DNA of 64,000 nt from positions 682,001 to 746,000 of the forward strand of contig WIUZ02000014.1 of NCBI GenBank assembly GCA_015956445.1. The letters run 5' to 3'. Below are positions 11,788 through 23,232 of this stretch, piece by piece; positions within the stretch are counted from its first letter, which is position 1, and each line of letters opens with the position of its first letter. This DNA comes from Thelephora terrestris. Lineage: Eukaryota > Basidiomycota > Agaricomycetes > Thelephorales > Thelephoraceae. The notes under the pieces are model-generated. The model saw nothing but the letters and a program-made list of their open reading frames with translations, was not told where the DNA came from and searched no databases. A program made the translations under genes and the position numbers.

Positions 11788-12734
11788 GTCTCTGTTTTTA
11801 CCTCTCACAAACATGGTCCAAGCTTTTCTTTTCTCATGCGGACGGACACTTTCGGAACCCATATGACGACGTTCACTTGTAACATCCCCCCCATATTATC
11901 CTGCATGTGGGCTTATAAGTTATTCATTGCGTACACACAACCCTTCTGCGTTGTATTTTAACTCTCTTTCGCGAAACGCAGGCAGTTTCGATCATGTTTC
12001 CGTCGGAGGTCCTAAGGTTTACTCAACAGCGGAGTGCGGAGCAATGCTCTCCCCGCCAATGGTCGTGTCATCAAAGTTTATTCACCCTTAAGTTCCCTCC
12101 CGCCTTTCCCGCCCGGCTTTGATCACAAGTCCACTTTTTGGTGTTCGCCCTGTGAGTACACAGCTTGTGGAAGGGAAACCAGGGCTGAAAAGACTTTAAA
12201 AGCATTTATCCCCACGCGGAACCCCCGGATGTAGGTAGGCAGGTTCCCGCCAGAAATTGGAAAGAATGCTCGGGCAATACATCCGCTCTTTCTTTCTTAC
12301 GCCGATCACATCACTCTCACCTGGACTATGAGCACCTTTTGTTCCAGCTATTTCGCTGCCGGCGAACACAGTTCCATCCTCGACGCATCTTGGAGCTAAT
12401 GCCCCATGCGCGTGTCAGGACAACACCGGGGCTCCTTGCCCCAGAGGAGGCGTGCGTGGAGGCGGTGGGAGGTGACGGTGTAGGCTGGAATAAACAACCT
12501 CAAGTTCGAAGTAGTGGGGTCTCTCCGAGAAGTGGCAGGAGAGGTCATGATGGTCAGGTGGATGGAACGGCGTGGGTTCCAAACAAGCGCTGTGTCTAAA
12601 TCTGAGTCAGGCCCCGCGGAGGCTGAGTGGAGGGATTTTCAATCCAACCCTCACCAAAAAATCGCATGCCTTTGTTCAGAAACTCCCTCCTCCCGACGCC
12701 CCCGCGCCCTCTCGGGTTCACGAATGTTGTTACC
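11788..12734. other. Intergenic region
   Basis: Between the NTPase stop and the glycosyltransferase start. No frame looks coding and no repeat is seen. The last 150 bases before 12735 are CT-rich, as in many fungal promoters. Confidence 0.5.
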
Positions 12735-14599
12735 ATGAAGCCAAAGGCAAACCGGAGTATCTTCAGGACTCTGCCCACCTGGCTCTCCCTGACGATCGGC
12801 GTCTTGATTGGGATAATCGTCTCCAAGCTCGTCTTCTCATCAGTCGGTGTTTTCTCGCCTTTTTACTCTATCAGAACATTGACCTCCTTGTGAATTTTCG
12901 CATTCATTTTCGCATACAGTCACCCCGAGCATGGAATCGAAGGCCTCCAATTGGGCATCGGCCTCTCAGCACCCCTGTCGACCATCAACACAAGTTCACT
13001 ATGCCAACGATTGAACAGCGCTTTCGAGTCCTCGAGCTCTTGACCACCCTAGCACCACACTACACCAAAGAGTGCACTCGACACGCAAACCCTCTCTACG
13101 CTGAACAAGCACGAGAACGCTACGCCACCCTCATCGGCCACAATGAACCTTTGCAGTCATCATGGATCACCAACCTCGGTCTAGGCCTCGGAGGTTTGGA
13201 CGGGGACCAGATGCCTAGCCCATCGATGCATACCCCGGACGACCACAAGTACTTTTTCGCTATCAACTTGTACAACTCGTTCGACGTCATACCCGACCTG
13301 TTTCCTACTCTCTTCAAAGTCTCGTCCATTCTTGGTTTCCAGAACGTCTACGTGTCAATCTACGAGAACGGATCAGACGATCAGACGAAAGCCCTCCTGC
13401 GCATATTCGACGCTCTCTGTCGGTCCGTCGGACTGAAGGTTCACATTCGTACCTCGATGCGAACCAGGAGCGATTTCGCTCATCGTATCGAGTATCTGGC
13501 TGAAGTGAGAAACGCCGCTTTCGTACCTCTTCATGAACTCCGAGATTCTCACGGAGAACATTTCGACACGATCGTCTTCATGAACGATATCTTGCCTTGT
13601 GTGGACGACTTGCTGGAGCTGATTTACCAGAGCCGGTTGAACAATGCCGGGATTACCTGTGCGGCGGACTACATGTATCACGAAGAACTGGTGTGAACGT
13701 TCGTTCGTTTTCAGGTCGGCTCGAGCGCTCACCAATGACTACCCTTTACAGGGACATCCAGTGTTCTACGATAACTGGGTCGCTCGCGACATCAACGGCA
13801 CTGCCCTAGAAAACGCTCCATTCGAAGTCATATTCCATCACCCGTCCTCGAACGAACGGTGGCAACGCCACTTGCCCGTCCAGGTTCAATCGTGTTGGAA
13901 CGGCATCGCGATCCTGGACCCAATGCCATTCTATACCCCTCCATCGGTCAAGTTCAGGATGGCGAATATATTGGAAAACGAGTGCTCCGCGTCAGAGTGC
14001 AGTTTGATCTGTAACGATTATTGGCAGGCCGGGTTTGGGAGGATCATGATGGTGCCTAGGGTCAAGTTGGCTTATGATAATGTAAGTGGGAGGGCCCGAC
14101 GTCAGTGCTTGTTTACGGAGAGAGTTGACTTTGTTCTACTACAGAGAGTTTTCCCGATCATTCATCCGTCGAGGAGGAACTTGACGGCCATCCGGGGGTA
14201 TCTGAGGCTGGGTGGATTGCCGGATAACCCTAGGACGGATCCTCAGGACCGGGCGTGGTTTGGTCCTCATGATAGGTTGTTTATTGAAGAGGAGAGTGAA
14301 CCTGTTGAGTTTGTTCCTGGACCTGACTATGGTGAGTTTCTTCCTGGTTTCTGCCTTCTTGCATCCTTGGGATTCCCCCGATTGTTCTATATATATATCC
14401 TTGCGTTGCGTGTTGCGAAGGCTTGTCATGAAACAATGAATGTTGATCGCTCCTTTCTTTAGTGTGGTGTTGGGGGTGGGACGGGGCTGGTGTATTGGAT
14501 GGACCGGACGTGGATCCTATCTGGGAGAAGATGCCGAATAGGACTGCCTCGCCGGATGCTATCCAAGTTCGACACCGTAGGGATTTGAAGCAGTATTGA
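12735..14599 (+). CDS. CAP59-family glycosyltransferase (GT69)
   Basis: A type II Golgi membrane glycosyltransferase of the CAP59/CMT1 family (GT69, alpha-1,3-mannosyltransferase type). Members build capsule or cell-wall mannans in basidiomycetes. The start at 12735 gives a short basic cytosolic tail, then a single membrane anchor (WLSLTIGVLIGIIVSKLVF). The lumenal domain shows YFFAINLYNSFDVIPDLFP, VYVSIYENGSDDQT, FDTIVFMNDILPC (an acidic, possibly metal-binding site), CAADYMYH, FYDNWVARDING, VQSCWNGIAILDP and CSLICNDYW. Introns are at about 13691-13751, 14082-14144 and 14332-14462, and the C-terminus is RRDLKQY. The junction of the first exon (near 12840-12930) is not settled. The acceptor substrate cannot be told from sequence. 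Confidence 0.88.
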
Positions 14600-16590
14600 G
14601 GACGCTCCTCGTCTGTGCTGTCGAAGGACGCCTGAACCTTCGATTTTTGGACTCTAGATTTCTTGGCCATTTTCGAGGACCACATTGGCTTGTACCCGAA
14701 CATGATCATTCTTTCCTCCCACGGGACTCTGCTTTTATCCTCCCACCCGAAGAGTCTTCGCTTTTGAAGATACCGGGAGGGCCGGTTCATTGCGAAAGGC
14801 GTGGCCTCTTTTATAAGGAGTTCGCAACAGAAATCTCCATGACCACAACGGAAGATTCTACCATGTCATACCGTAAGCCAACCTGGTAGACATCATCATA
14901 CATGTACATCTATAGCGCCGTGTGACATAGTGAGTGACTGTCCGTGGGATGTACACAGTGTACACTTGAATCTAGGTGAATATTTGTGGACCGTTAAGGA
15001 AGGCGAAGGACCCCGACCGCTGTGGAGGGTCAGGAACACCGCGAAATGCGGGAACTGGCACCGTTCTACGGCGGATATGTATATTTGCTGTCTAACCTAT
15101 TCCTGCGGACAGTCACTCAGTACTGTACCTGTGATCGTTGTACATGCCACAGCTAATGGTTTCCAACCTCGTGGATGTTATCGACCTCGAGTTGACGGAA
15201 AGTGCTCATCCGGAGTAGCTAGGAGGCCTCCTTCCTTCAAAAGATCCTGCCTCGTTCATCGCGGAGGTCACAGAATAACCTATTGGGCAACATCCGAGTC
15301 TACGCAGACGCAATGATGCACGGGTATTAGAGCTCAAGCGCTAATCCCCGCGTTTTCACGAATGCCAGTAATTTGAGGCCGGCGACGTAACCATGAGTCC
15401 GGGGCCTTAGAATCGAAAAACTCGTCTGGATGAGATCTAGCTGCCGTCCCCACAGAGAGCCGGATGTTCGGCCATTTGTCCATCCGGAAGCGTAGCATGC
15501 GTTCGGACTTTGGGTTTCGCCCTTGCGAAGGGGCTCATCAGAGGGCTTACCCGCTGCCCAACCCGTCCTCGAGATCTTTATGTACTACCCATTTTTGGAT
15601 GTATCCTAGTGGATTCCACGCAGCGCCTATCTGTCAGCGCGTTGATGCGTTTGACCACAGGAGATGGGTGCAGTGTGGGGGGTCAGACTCAATCAGGTGG
15701 GGCGCTCCCTGCCTCGGCACCTTCTTGACATTGGACCATGTAGGCGTAGCTGACAGTGACGCAACCTACACAGCCGACTGAATGCCTGCCATAGACAGGA
15801 CTTTTCATACAAAGATCTGTCGATCCAATCTACCCCACACTTCATTCAGTCGGCCTTCTCCGAAGATAAGGTCGAAAAACAACAAAGTGCTGTGTCTTGG
15901 GTGAGATTGGAACCGAAGACACGCTTATACTGTAACATGCCGTTGTTTACTCGGGCCCCTGCACCGCTATTAATTCTTGAGAACAGAAACCGCTGATGTT
16001 GCCTGCCGGCAGAGTCCCTCGAAAGACGACGAGAGCTGATATGAATCCCGAGGTTCAACGCTGTTCCCTTGACCGTGTCGACGCGTCGGGTCCCACCTAA
16101 TCACGTGGCTGCCATCCGCAGGACTCTAGTTTTAACTCATCCTCCGCGACGAGTTCGGAGTTGGTCGAGATCTCAAGCATCCACCTCTGGCCCACGTTTT
16201 TGAGTGCGTTTTTCGATTTCTACATCACCCTCCCGATTGAGTGGGTCACGCTGCTTGTCAGTGAAAACGGACCTCTGATTTGCTGCAGCCACGCGCCGAC
16301 CACGATGGAGTTGGAAGCGGATAGAAGAGTACGATAGGCAGCAGGGAACCTCGATGGGTTCACTGAGCTCAAAGGTGGGCGCCTGAACTATTGCCAATCG
16401 AAGGAGTGTATGACCGTATTCATGAACATCGAGGCCAGACGCGCTCTACATTCCGACACTTATCGTAGGGTGGTGACCTGCCAAGGGAATTTGTCAGATA
16501 TCTGGCTCTTGATGCCAACTTCTAGGGGATCAGGTTTTGAGCGTTAGATCGGCTTATGGACTACCTCGTGGTTTCTGCGTGCAATTCTGC
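14600..16590. other. Two-kb stretch without recognised gene
   Basis: Open frames at 14930-15316 and 15464-15781 lack recognisable motifs and support from splice sites. I see no kinase or transposase remnant. The last part should hold the K2 promoter. Confidence 0.4.
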
Positions 16591-18848
16591 ATGATTACAA
16601 TCCAAAATCGAAAGCCTGCAACGCGCTCTCTCTCTTGCTCTTGCTGCCATGGATCCATCCCACTCGATATCCAAAGTACGAAACGCCAGACTAAACAGAA
16701 GTCAGTCTTGAAGGTTCTCTGCCTAATTCTCCTCTGAACTCTGCGTGCTCTAGGTTTCTCCAACGATGTGCTACCGGGGTTGCATACCCTTTCACCACTC
16801 GACCCCAAGTCAGAAGAGTTCCTGGAATTGTTCCGATCATTCCTGTCGAAGGACGAACGCGCGACTATCCTCGCTTTATCTAGAGAAGACGCGAGGGTTT
16901 TCATTGAAATCATCGACAGGGTACGTTTCTCTCGGATATTCTCCCGCGATTGTTCGGTGATATTGTCCCTGAACACCAAGGCACTCCGAGAAGCGCGACT
17001 GGATATTGAACTTGAGAAAATTGCTTTCAGTGTCCTCAAGGAGCTATGTGGCGAGATAGGACACCTTCCAGACTCCTACCTCTTATCCTGCAGGCTCGAA
17101 CCCGCTGTGATAGCTCTCGCCCCTGGCCGCTTCTCCCATATTCAGAAGGGATCTTTTGAAGGGAAGGACGTTGCTGTGAAGTCGTTGAGAATATTGAAAT
17201 TTGACGGCGAAATCCAAGTCCGCAAGGTTGGACAACAAGCCACAGCTTTTTGTCAAAGTTCGCTCACGCACTGTGTAGCATTTCTGCGAAGAGATCACTG
17301 TGTGGAGGAATTTGTCCCATCCCAACGTCCTTAACCTCATTGGTGTCTCTGACACCATTGAAGAAGGACGGCTCTCTGTGGTCTACGAATGGATGGCCAA
17401 CGGCAACATCATGGAGTACGTCCGTACCAACGCTGGCAACCATCTGAAGCTGGTAGGCTATAACCGCGTTACCCCTTATCACCACTTACTTAATACCTTA
17501 CAGCTTGAGGATGCCGTTGAAGGACTGAAGTACCTTCACCAAACCGGCATTGTACATGGAAACCTGAAAGGTGTAAGTATCCTCGCCCGGATCCCTCGAA
17601 CACCTCTCATGTGATTGTTCAGGCCAATATCCTGATAACGAATACCGAGCCCATCTCAGCATGCCTGGCCGACTTCGGATTCATGACCATCGTGCTCAAC
17701 CAAATCGTTGGGACAAGGGTGGCAAAGCCTGAAGTGGATGAATGGACGACTCCTTTCGTGGCACCAGAGCGCCTTCTATTGTCCGAGTTCGTACTGGAGA
17801 ATGGTGCACCTACGATGGAAGGTGATATATACGCAATGGCCATGACGACATACCAGGTACTCGCCACACGATGATTAACCTACACGCAGATTAATCCTTC
17901 TGTATAGGTGCTCACTGGAACACTCCCATTCGGCGAACAGACCGGACCTGAGGTGGTAGCTCAGGTTCTGGAGGGAGCGAGACCCTCCAAGCCCATGAAT
18001 GCACTGGATCTTGGCCTCTCTGACGTGGTTTGGAAGCTGCTCGAAGACTGCTGGCAAAAAGAACCTCATCTCCGGCCGCCGGTTGAAGATTTCTTGAGCC
18101 GTGTCAAGTCAGCTGCCTCGGTCTGCGGTACACTCTCCCCGGTTGGAGGATTTCCCCAACGGAATGAGGATCCCGATTCTGACTTGATGAAATTTGGTGC
18201 GTTACTTTACTACTCGCACGGCAATGTCAAATTAATCAGGCGCTGTAGATCAACTGTTCCTCGGAATGACCCACGGTGAGCTTTCCCCTCCCATCACACA
18301 CCTGCCAAAGGTTAATGCTGTGTATCGTAGATGAAAGTGAAGGTATCGGTAGCCATTGTAGGCACATCCCTTTGTCCCATCTCAAGCGCCTTCACAAACT
18401 CCCCACAGCCATAGCACGCCTTCCGAGCCACGACTCAGACACCTCCGCGTCTAATTCATTATTCTCCGAAACCTCAGAGGTTTCGAAAACTGAGTCTACC
18501 TTCACTGAACCCCTCCCAGCCTTTCTTTTTAATCCAGCGCCGGATCACGCCCGTGAGTTGAGACAACTGCACCGCACTGCCGTCACGCCTTGCTGACGGA
18601 TCAACCCAGCCCCTCCCCAAGACCTCGCCAACCTGATTTCCCGACCCTCCACGCCCATCTTTGTAACTCACACTCTGCCGCGGCCTTTCAGCGACAACAC
18701 GGGCCCCTACCAAGATGATACGTTCGCGGCGTCGAGCGGTAGTGTTCGAACACTATTCCCAGATGCCGCGCCTCATCAACGGGATCAACCCCGTTCCGAG
18801 ATCGGTCAGCATCCGTTTGGTGTGATGTGGCAGCGAGCCGTGTATTGA
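16591..18848 (+). CDS. TKL-like kinase K2, probable pseudokinase
   Basis: A second kinase of the K1 type, ten exons, 583 residues, exon sum a multiple of three. The first intron (about 16676-16753) only fits frame from the ATG at 16591. A 60-nt in-frame intron at 16921-16980 matches the intron position in K1 and K3. The N-terminal helical region contains ERATILALSREDARVFIEII. The kinase domain shows a weak Gly loop (APGRFSHIQKG), the beta-3 lysine VAVKSL, EEITVWRNLSHPNVLNLIG, HGNLKGANILI, ADFGFMT and FVAPERL. The catalytic Asp of HRD is Asn (HGN), so phosphotransfer is unlikely. A long Ser/Pro-rich tail follows. An alternative 31-nt intron at the stop would extend the protein to 19170. Confidence 0.83.
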
Positions 18849-18873
18849 TTAGAACCTGCCAGCAGCCGAGCTA

Positions 18874-19170
18874 ATGCCCACCCCGTATCCTGTCTTACCG
18901 GCCGCAATAACTGCTACTATGACCCGAGCGAGGGCCAAGTCAACACTCCAGCGAAGCAGAGCCACAACTTTGCTACCGTCGCGTGGCTCTAAGTCACCAC
19001 TCCAGCGAAGCAGAGTCATAAGCCTGTTGACATTGCGCGGCTCTGAGTCACCAACGATCGAGCTGCACGCTTCGCCACAGCTCGATGGCAACGTTAAGAA
19101 CAATGATCAACATAGCCGTTTTAGTGTCTGGCAACGGTTCGGAAGGGTGTTCATGGATACTCAGAAGTAG
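18874..19170 (+). CDS. Repeat-bearing open frame after K2, possible last exon
   Basis: A 98-codon frame rich in Ser, Arg and Thr that includes two 18-residue repeats and ends in SVWQRFGRVFMDTQK. The end loosely recalls the C-terminus of K1 (SGWDGFFNKRK). It can be joined in frame to K2 if a 31-nt intron starts at the GTG before the K2 stop (about 18840-18870). Otherwise it is a separate or dead piece. Confidence 0.3.
   Translation: MPTPYPVLPAAITATMTRARAKSTLQRSRATTLLPSRGSKSPLQRSRVISLLTLRGSESPTIELHASPQLDGNVKNNDQHSRFSVWQRFGRVFMDTQK
18937..19060 (+). repeat. 54-bp tandem repeat, about 2.3 copies
   Basis: Units start at about 18937, 18991 and 19045. Each opens with AAGTCACCACTCCAGCGAAG or a close variant, and the first two end in GCGTGGCTCT or GCGCGGCTCT. 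The period is a multiple of three and the frame stays open, giving TLQRSRATTLLPSRGSK and PLQRSRVISLLTLRGSE. Confidence 0.8.
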
Positions 19171-19942
19171 CTCACGTGAAGCCGCGGTGAGCCTGGGCAG
19201 GCTTTTATATTTACTTCGCGACTCATTCACTATGTCCTGTATGTATGCTTGAAATCAGTTCAAAGTCGTTACGAAGTGTGAAAGGGAACTATCTACGTGT
19301 TTTTCCCCCTATATTTCGATAAAGCTGATCCTCAAGGCAAATTTTCCTTGAGATGATCTGTTGCTCAGCCCGATTCGTAAGCTTGGGGTCTGAGCCTGAC
19401 CTACACCACAAAAAAGGTCACTTGGCCATCCCACGCCGGCTCAACCAGCCTGGTTCCTTGTGGTCGACCCTGTGGGATAATGATGGCGTCACACAGGGGT
19501 TCCATCTAACAACCGGCAGTGGGCATTCCCCGGGGCAGGACATGGGATCCATAGATCAGCGACACAGAGGTCCGCGGGAACGGTTCCAGCCGGATTTCAG
19601 CCCACCCGCAAACACACCCGCGGCACCCCTTTCACTCCTTCGCAGAAAGTTTCGTTGGGGGCTGCCCACTGGCGCCGACGGTTCTTTTGACATCTGGAAA
19701 CCAATCCCCCAACTCGCGCGTTGGTCAATCAAGGTTGAGTTAGGAGTAACCCAAGCAATTGATGCTTATTACCAGTGTTAGCAACTCTCGCTGAATTAAT
19801 CGCGCATGCCCTGGACCGTCACTGCAATCCGGGTGACTTGTTAATTACTCATCGACCCGGACGCTGTTTTCATGCAGAAGCTGAAAAATTGGGGCGATTT
19901 ACTGGACCACTGTTGGACTGCGGTGAGCTAGAGTGCCTTAGC
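19171..19942. other. Intergenic, upstream of K3
   Basis: No recognised gene. The true start of K3 may lie here, because its open frame continues upstream to about 19775 without an ATG that fits clearly. Confidence 0.4.
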
Positions 19943-22892
19943 ATGGTTCTAACCTCTCTGGCATCTCAAGAAGGCATGAACGCCGCACTATCCTTGGAGG
20001 GCGAGGATGCGTTGACCCTTGTGAATATCCTGGATCAGGTAAGCAGACCGGCGGGTGTCTGGTTACGCTATCTGATTATGCCTACACAGGCTTTTGAGGC
20101 ACCGGGCATGTCCCTTGATCTCCGGAGAAGGAGTGTTCGCATCCTCCGGAGAGTTTGTGGTCTACAGACAATTCTCCCACGTTCTTGCATCCTCTCCGAA
20201 AACATCTCGAAGGGAGGAGACATTGCGTGGGCTTCTGGTAGATTCACAGATGTATGGAAAGGTCGCAACAACGGAAATCTTGTGTGCATAAAGGCGTTTA
20301 AAACGTATGGCGCCAATCTGACAAGGATCAAGAAGGTTTGCACACATTGCTTTTACGTTGGATGTGCACCTTTGACAGCTCGTGGCAGCGCCTGTTCCCA
20401 GAACTCGTGATTTGGCGACACTGTCCCATCCCAATGTCCTGCCCGTCTTAGGTATCTCCCCCAAGCTGTTTCAGTTATGCATGGTCTCGGAATGGATGAT
20501 CGACGGGAATATCCTCGAGTTTACGTCGAAGCATTCCGAGGTCAACCGCCTCCGTCTCGTACGCCTAACTTTCCTTCCTTCTTCAATCCTCAAATTTTGA
20601 CACGCCTCTTAAGCTCGGGGAAGCAGCAAACGGGTTGCAGTATCTACATTTGATGGACATCTTTTACAGTGACCTCAAGCCCGTACGTGCCACAAGCAGT
20701 TTCCCTCAACTCCCTCTGATGGTTTCACACAGAACAACATTGTCATCGACAGCAACTTCCGCGCTCGCCTCACTGATTATGGGTTCAGTGCGATCATCTC
20801 AGATGTGAACACTGTCAACCCTGGAAGCAAGACACATTACCCCGTTGGAACCGTTCGATACATGGCACCGGAACTGCTGGACCCCTCCGGCTGGAATCTG
20901 GATAACAGCAACCCAACGAAGAAGAGTGACGTCTACGCGTTCGGAATGGTTGCGTACCAAGTAAGCATCACGTGTAGGATCTTGGATGTGGCAATTAACG
21001 GCAACGTGTAGGTGACCACGGGACTGCAACCATTCGCTGGGGCAAAGGACGGTGTGATCATCTACGGCGTCATTACTGGAGAGCGACCGAGCCGACCTCC
21101 GGGTGCCAACGACTGGCTCTCGGATGACGTCTGGAACTTTATTTCCCGGTGCTGGTCTCCATCGCGGGATGGCCGACCCGACGTAGAATTCGCGATAAAC
21201 GCACTGAACGATGCGGCTGATGTAGTCGAGACCAGACGCGTAAAATTGTACGTGGAAAATGGCCAGGGTGAAAAGGCCGCTCGCCGTGGCGGTAAGTGGG
21301 TCGGCCAAATAGGCATAGCCAAGACGAGGACAATTCCCCAAGGGTTAGTGGCCCCATTATCGGTGACAACGATAACCAGGCCCTTGTCCAGGTCCTTCCA
21401 CCAGCACCGAAAGACTGGTTTTCACGAATTACAGACGAGATATTGGACCTCACCGATCAAGTTGCGTCGGTCGCTCTTTTCGGGCCCATTGGCGTTGGAA
21501 AGTCTTTTGTGGCCCGTACCGTCCTCGACCACGGCCGAACCAAAGCCAAGTTTGGTGAAAACCGTTACTTTATGTGCTTCGATGACTTCGCGAACTCGCC
21601 GGACGTGTTCATGGAGCACCTATCCGATGCCATCCACATTGATGCAACGCAGCTCCGGTCACGCCTCCAGTCCTCCCCCTCACTCATATTTTTGCTCGAT
21701 GGCGTGGATTCCGCCCTTGACCCGCCGACTCCTGAGGCCGAGGAGATGTACGCAATGATAGAGGAATTTGGTAGCTTCGAACACATCTGCCTGGTTACTA
21801 CCAGCAGGATGTATCCAGACATTCATGGTTTCCATCGGATCGAAGTACCGAGGCCCCCCGAGGATGGCGCACGAGACATCTTCTATACACTCTGCAACTT
21901 GGGAAGATCCCCTGCAATGGACACCCTCGTTGCGACGCTGGACTTCCATTCGTTTTCTATCGAGCTCCTCGCCAGGGTCATATGCGAAAACAATTGGGAC
22001 GAACAAATGCTGTTGGAGGCGTGGGATGACCAGACAGGCGTGCTGAAAACGGACTATTACCAAAGGCTCAAGGACACGATCGAGCCGGTGCTTCGCTCTC
22101 CGAGGATTCAAGGGCTAGGGACGACGGCTCGGGACGTGCTCGAGGCAATTGCATCCTTCCAATCTGGGCTTGAAGAACGCCAATTGGAGGGGATCTTTCG
22201 TGGAACATGCGGAATACGAGAGGTGGTTGATATACTTTGCAGATTCTCCCTTGTTGATCGCCGAAACGGAGTGCTAAAGATGCTTTTGCCACTCCAGTTC
22301 TACTTCCTGAAGTCCATGATCGTGCTAGCAGAAACGGAGGAAGTTATAAGATGGGGCCCTGATTGTATGGCTGCACAAGGTGGTATGTGCTCGTTGAATC
22401 CATTTCACGGTTGGCGTGTGACAATTCTTTGAAGTGCTCCCTTACTCCACTCGGGGACCGCCAGAGTACCTGTTGTTATCCTCCTCCCCCGAACACCCTA
22501 CCATCCGCCGCCCAAGAAGGGAATGGATCAGAAGACTGCCGCAAGTCGTGAAGAAAAGTAAATACTATGTTCCCGATTCTTCATTGACTGTTCCTAACCT
22601 CAAGCTTAATTCTCCGATAGGGCTCCTTGCTCTGTTCGGCCGCCTGATAGCAATCAAGATGCAAGAAGGTCCTGCGAGTATCGTGCCTACCGCCCTACGA
22701 GAAAAGCCTACGGAATCTCTGCCAACAGCCTCCCGAGAAGACCGCGCAGATATCCCGCATGCCGCCGCGCAAGATGATCATGGAAATACATCGCCCGGCG
22801 CCCTACAAGAGGATCCCGGAAATACGCCGCTTACTGCTCCTCAGCGACAGATCTCTCTCACACCAGTCGCGTACGAGGTGGACTGGTGGTGA
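19943..22892 (+). CDS. Kinase K3 fused to nSTAND NTPase (NLR-like)
   Basis: A predicted signalling protein with a TKL-like kinase domain, then an nSTAND/NACHT-like NTPase, then a repeat tail. From the ATG at 19943 nine exons give 850 residues with a correct sum; the start is uncertain. Kinase motifs are ASGRFTDVWKG, VCIKAF, LSHPNVLPVLGIS, YSDLKPNNIVI, DYG for DFG and RYMAPELL. The alpha-C glutamate is not evident. The NTPase shows Walker A FGPIGVGKSF, Walker B LIFLLDGVDSALDP, a TTSR sensor and the helical pattern of fungal nSTAND proteins (LDFHSFSIELLARV, LGTTARDVLEAIASF, CRFSLVDRRNGVLKML). The two halves are joined by a 32-nt intron (21292-21323). The NTPase frame has no ATG of its own before Walker A, which supports one fused gene. 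Kinase-headed STAND proteins are known among fungal NLRs. The trigger and output are unknown. Confidence 0.8.
22686..22856 (+). repeat. Degenerate 11-13-residue repeats in K3 tail
   Basis: The last exon of K3 encodes about five imperfect units of roughly 36 nt: PTALREKPTESL, PTASREDRADI, PHAAAQDDHGNTS, PGALQEDPGNTP and the start of a fifth. They are Ala/Pro/Asp-rich and not WD40, TPR or ankyrin repeats. Confidence 0.65.
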
Positions 22893-23232
22893 GATATCGC
22901 GCATCGTTCGGTTGACGCAAAATTGACCCGCAATCCGACGCTCGCTTCGTAATGATTTCCATTGGCTACCTCCCCCCTCAGAACCACATAACCGCGCCCT
23001 TGGTGTAGCAATTCATTTGACTGGGGTACTCACCCTGTAGTCCTCGTATAGTTGCTGCGAACCGTTAAATGATGGCACAACTCTCCATAAGAGCTATAGG
23101 GAAACGCGTAGCTTACATACAATTGCAGATTTGTACATACAAACCACGAGTATAGCACAATCGCTGCCCCTCCACGCCCCAGAACATGACACCTGTCTGC
23201 ACTGATATCTGCTCAGATGCTACCAAGCGGGG
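22893..23232. other. Intergenic, convergent 3' ends
   Basis: This lies between the stops of K3 and the DUF1308 gene. No gene or repeat is seen. Confidence 0.5.

Noticed and set aside
12339-12600. Open frame before the GT69 gene
   Set aside because: No motif and no splice path into the transmembrane start at 12735.
14281-14790. Minus-strand open frame of 169 codons
   Set aside because: It overlaps the well-supported last exons of the GT69 gene on the other strand and has no motif of its own.
15464-15781. Possible gene in the 2-kb gap before K2
   Set aside because: No motif, and no introns that extend the frame.
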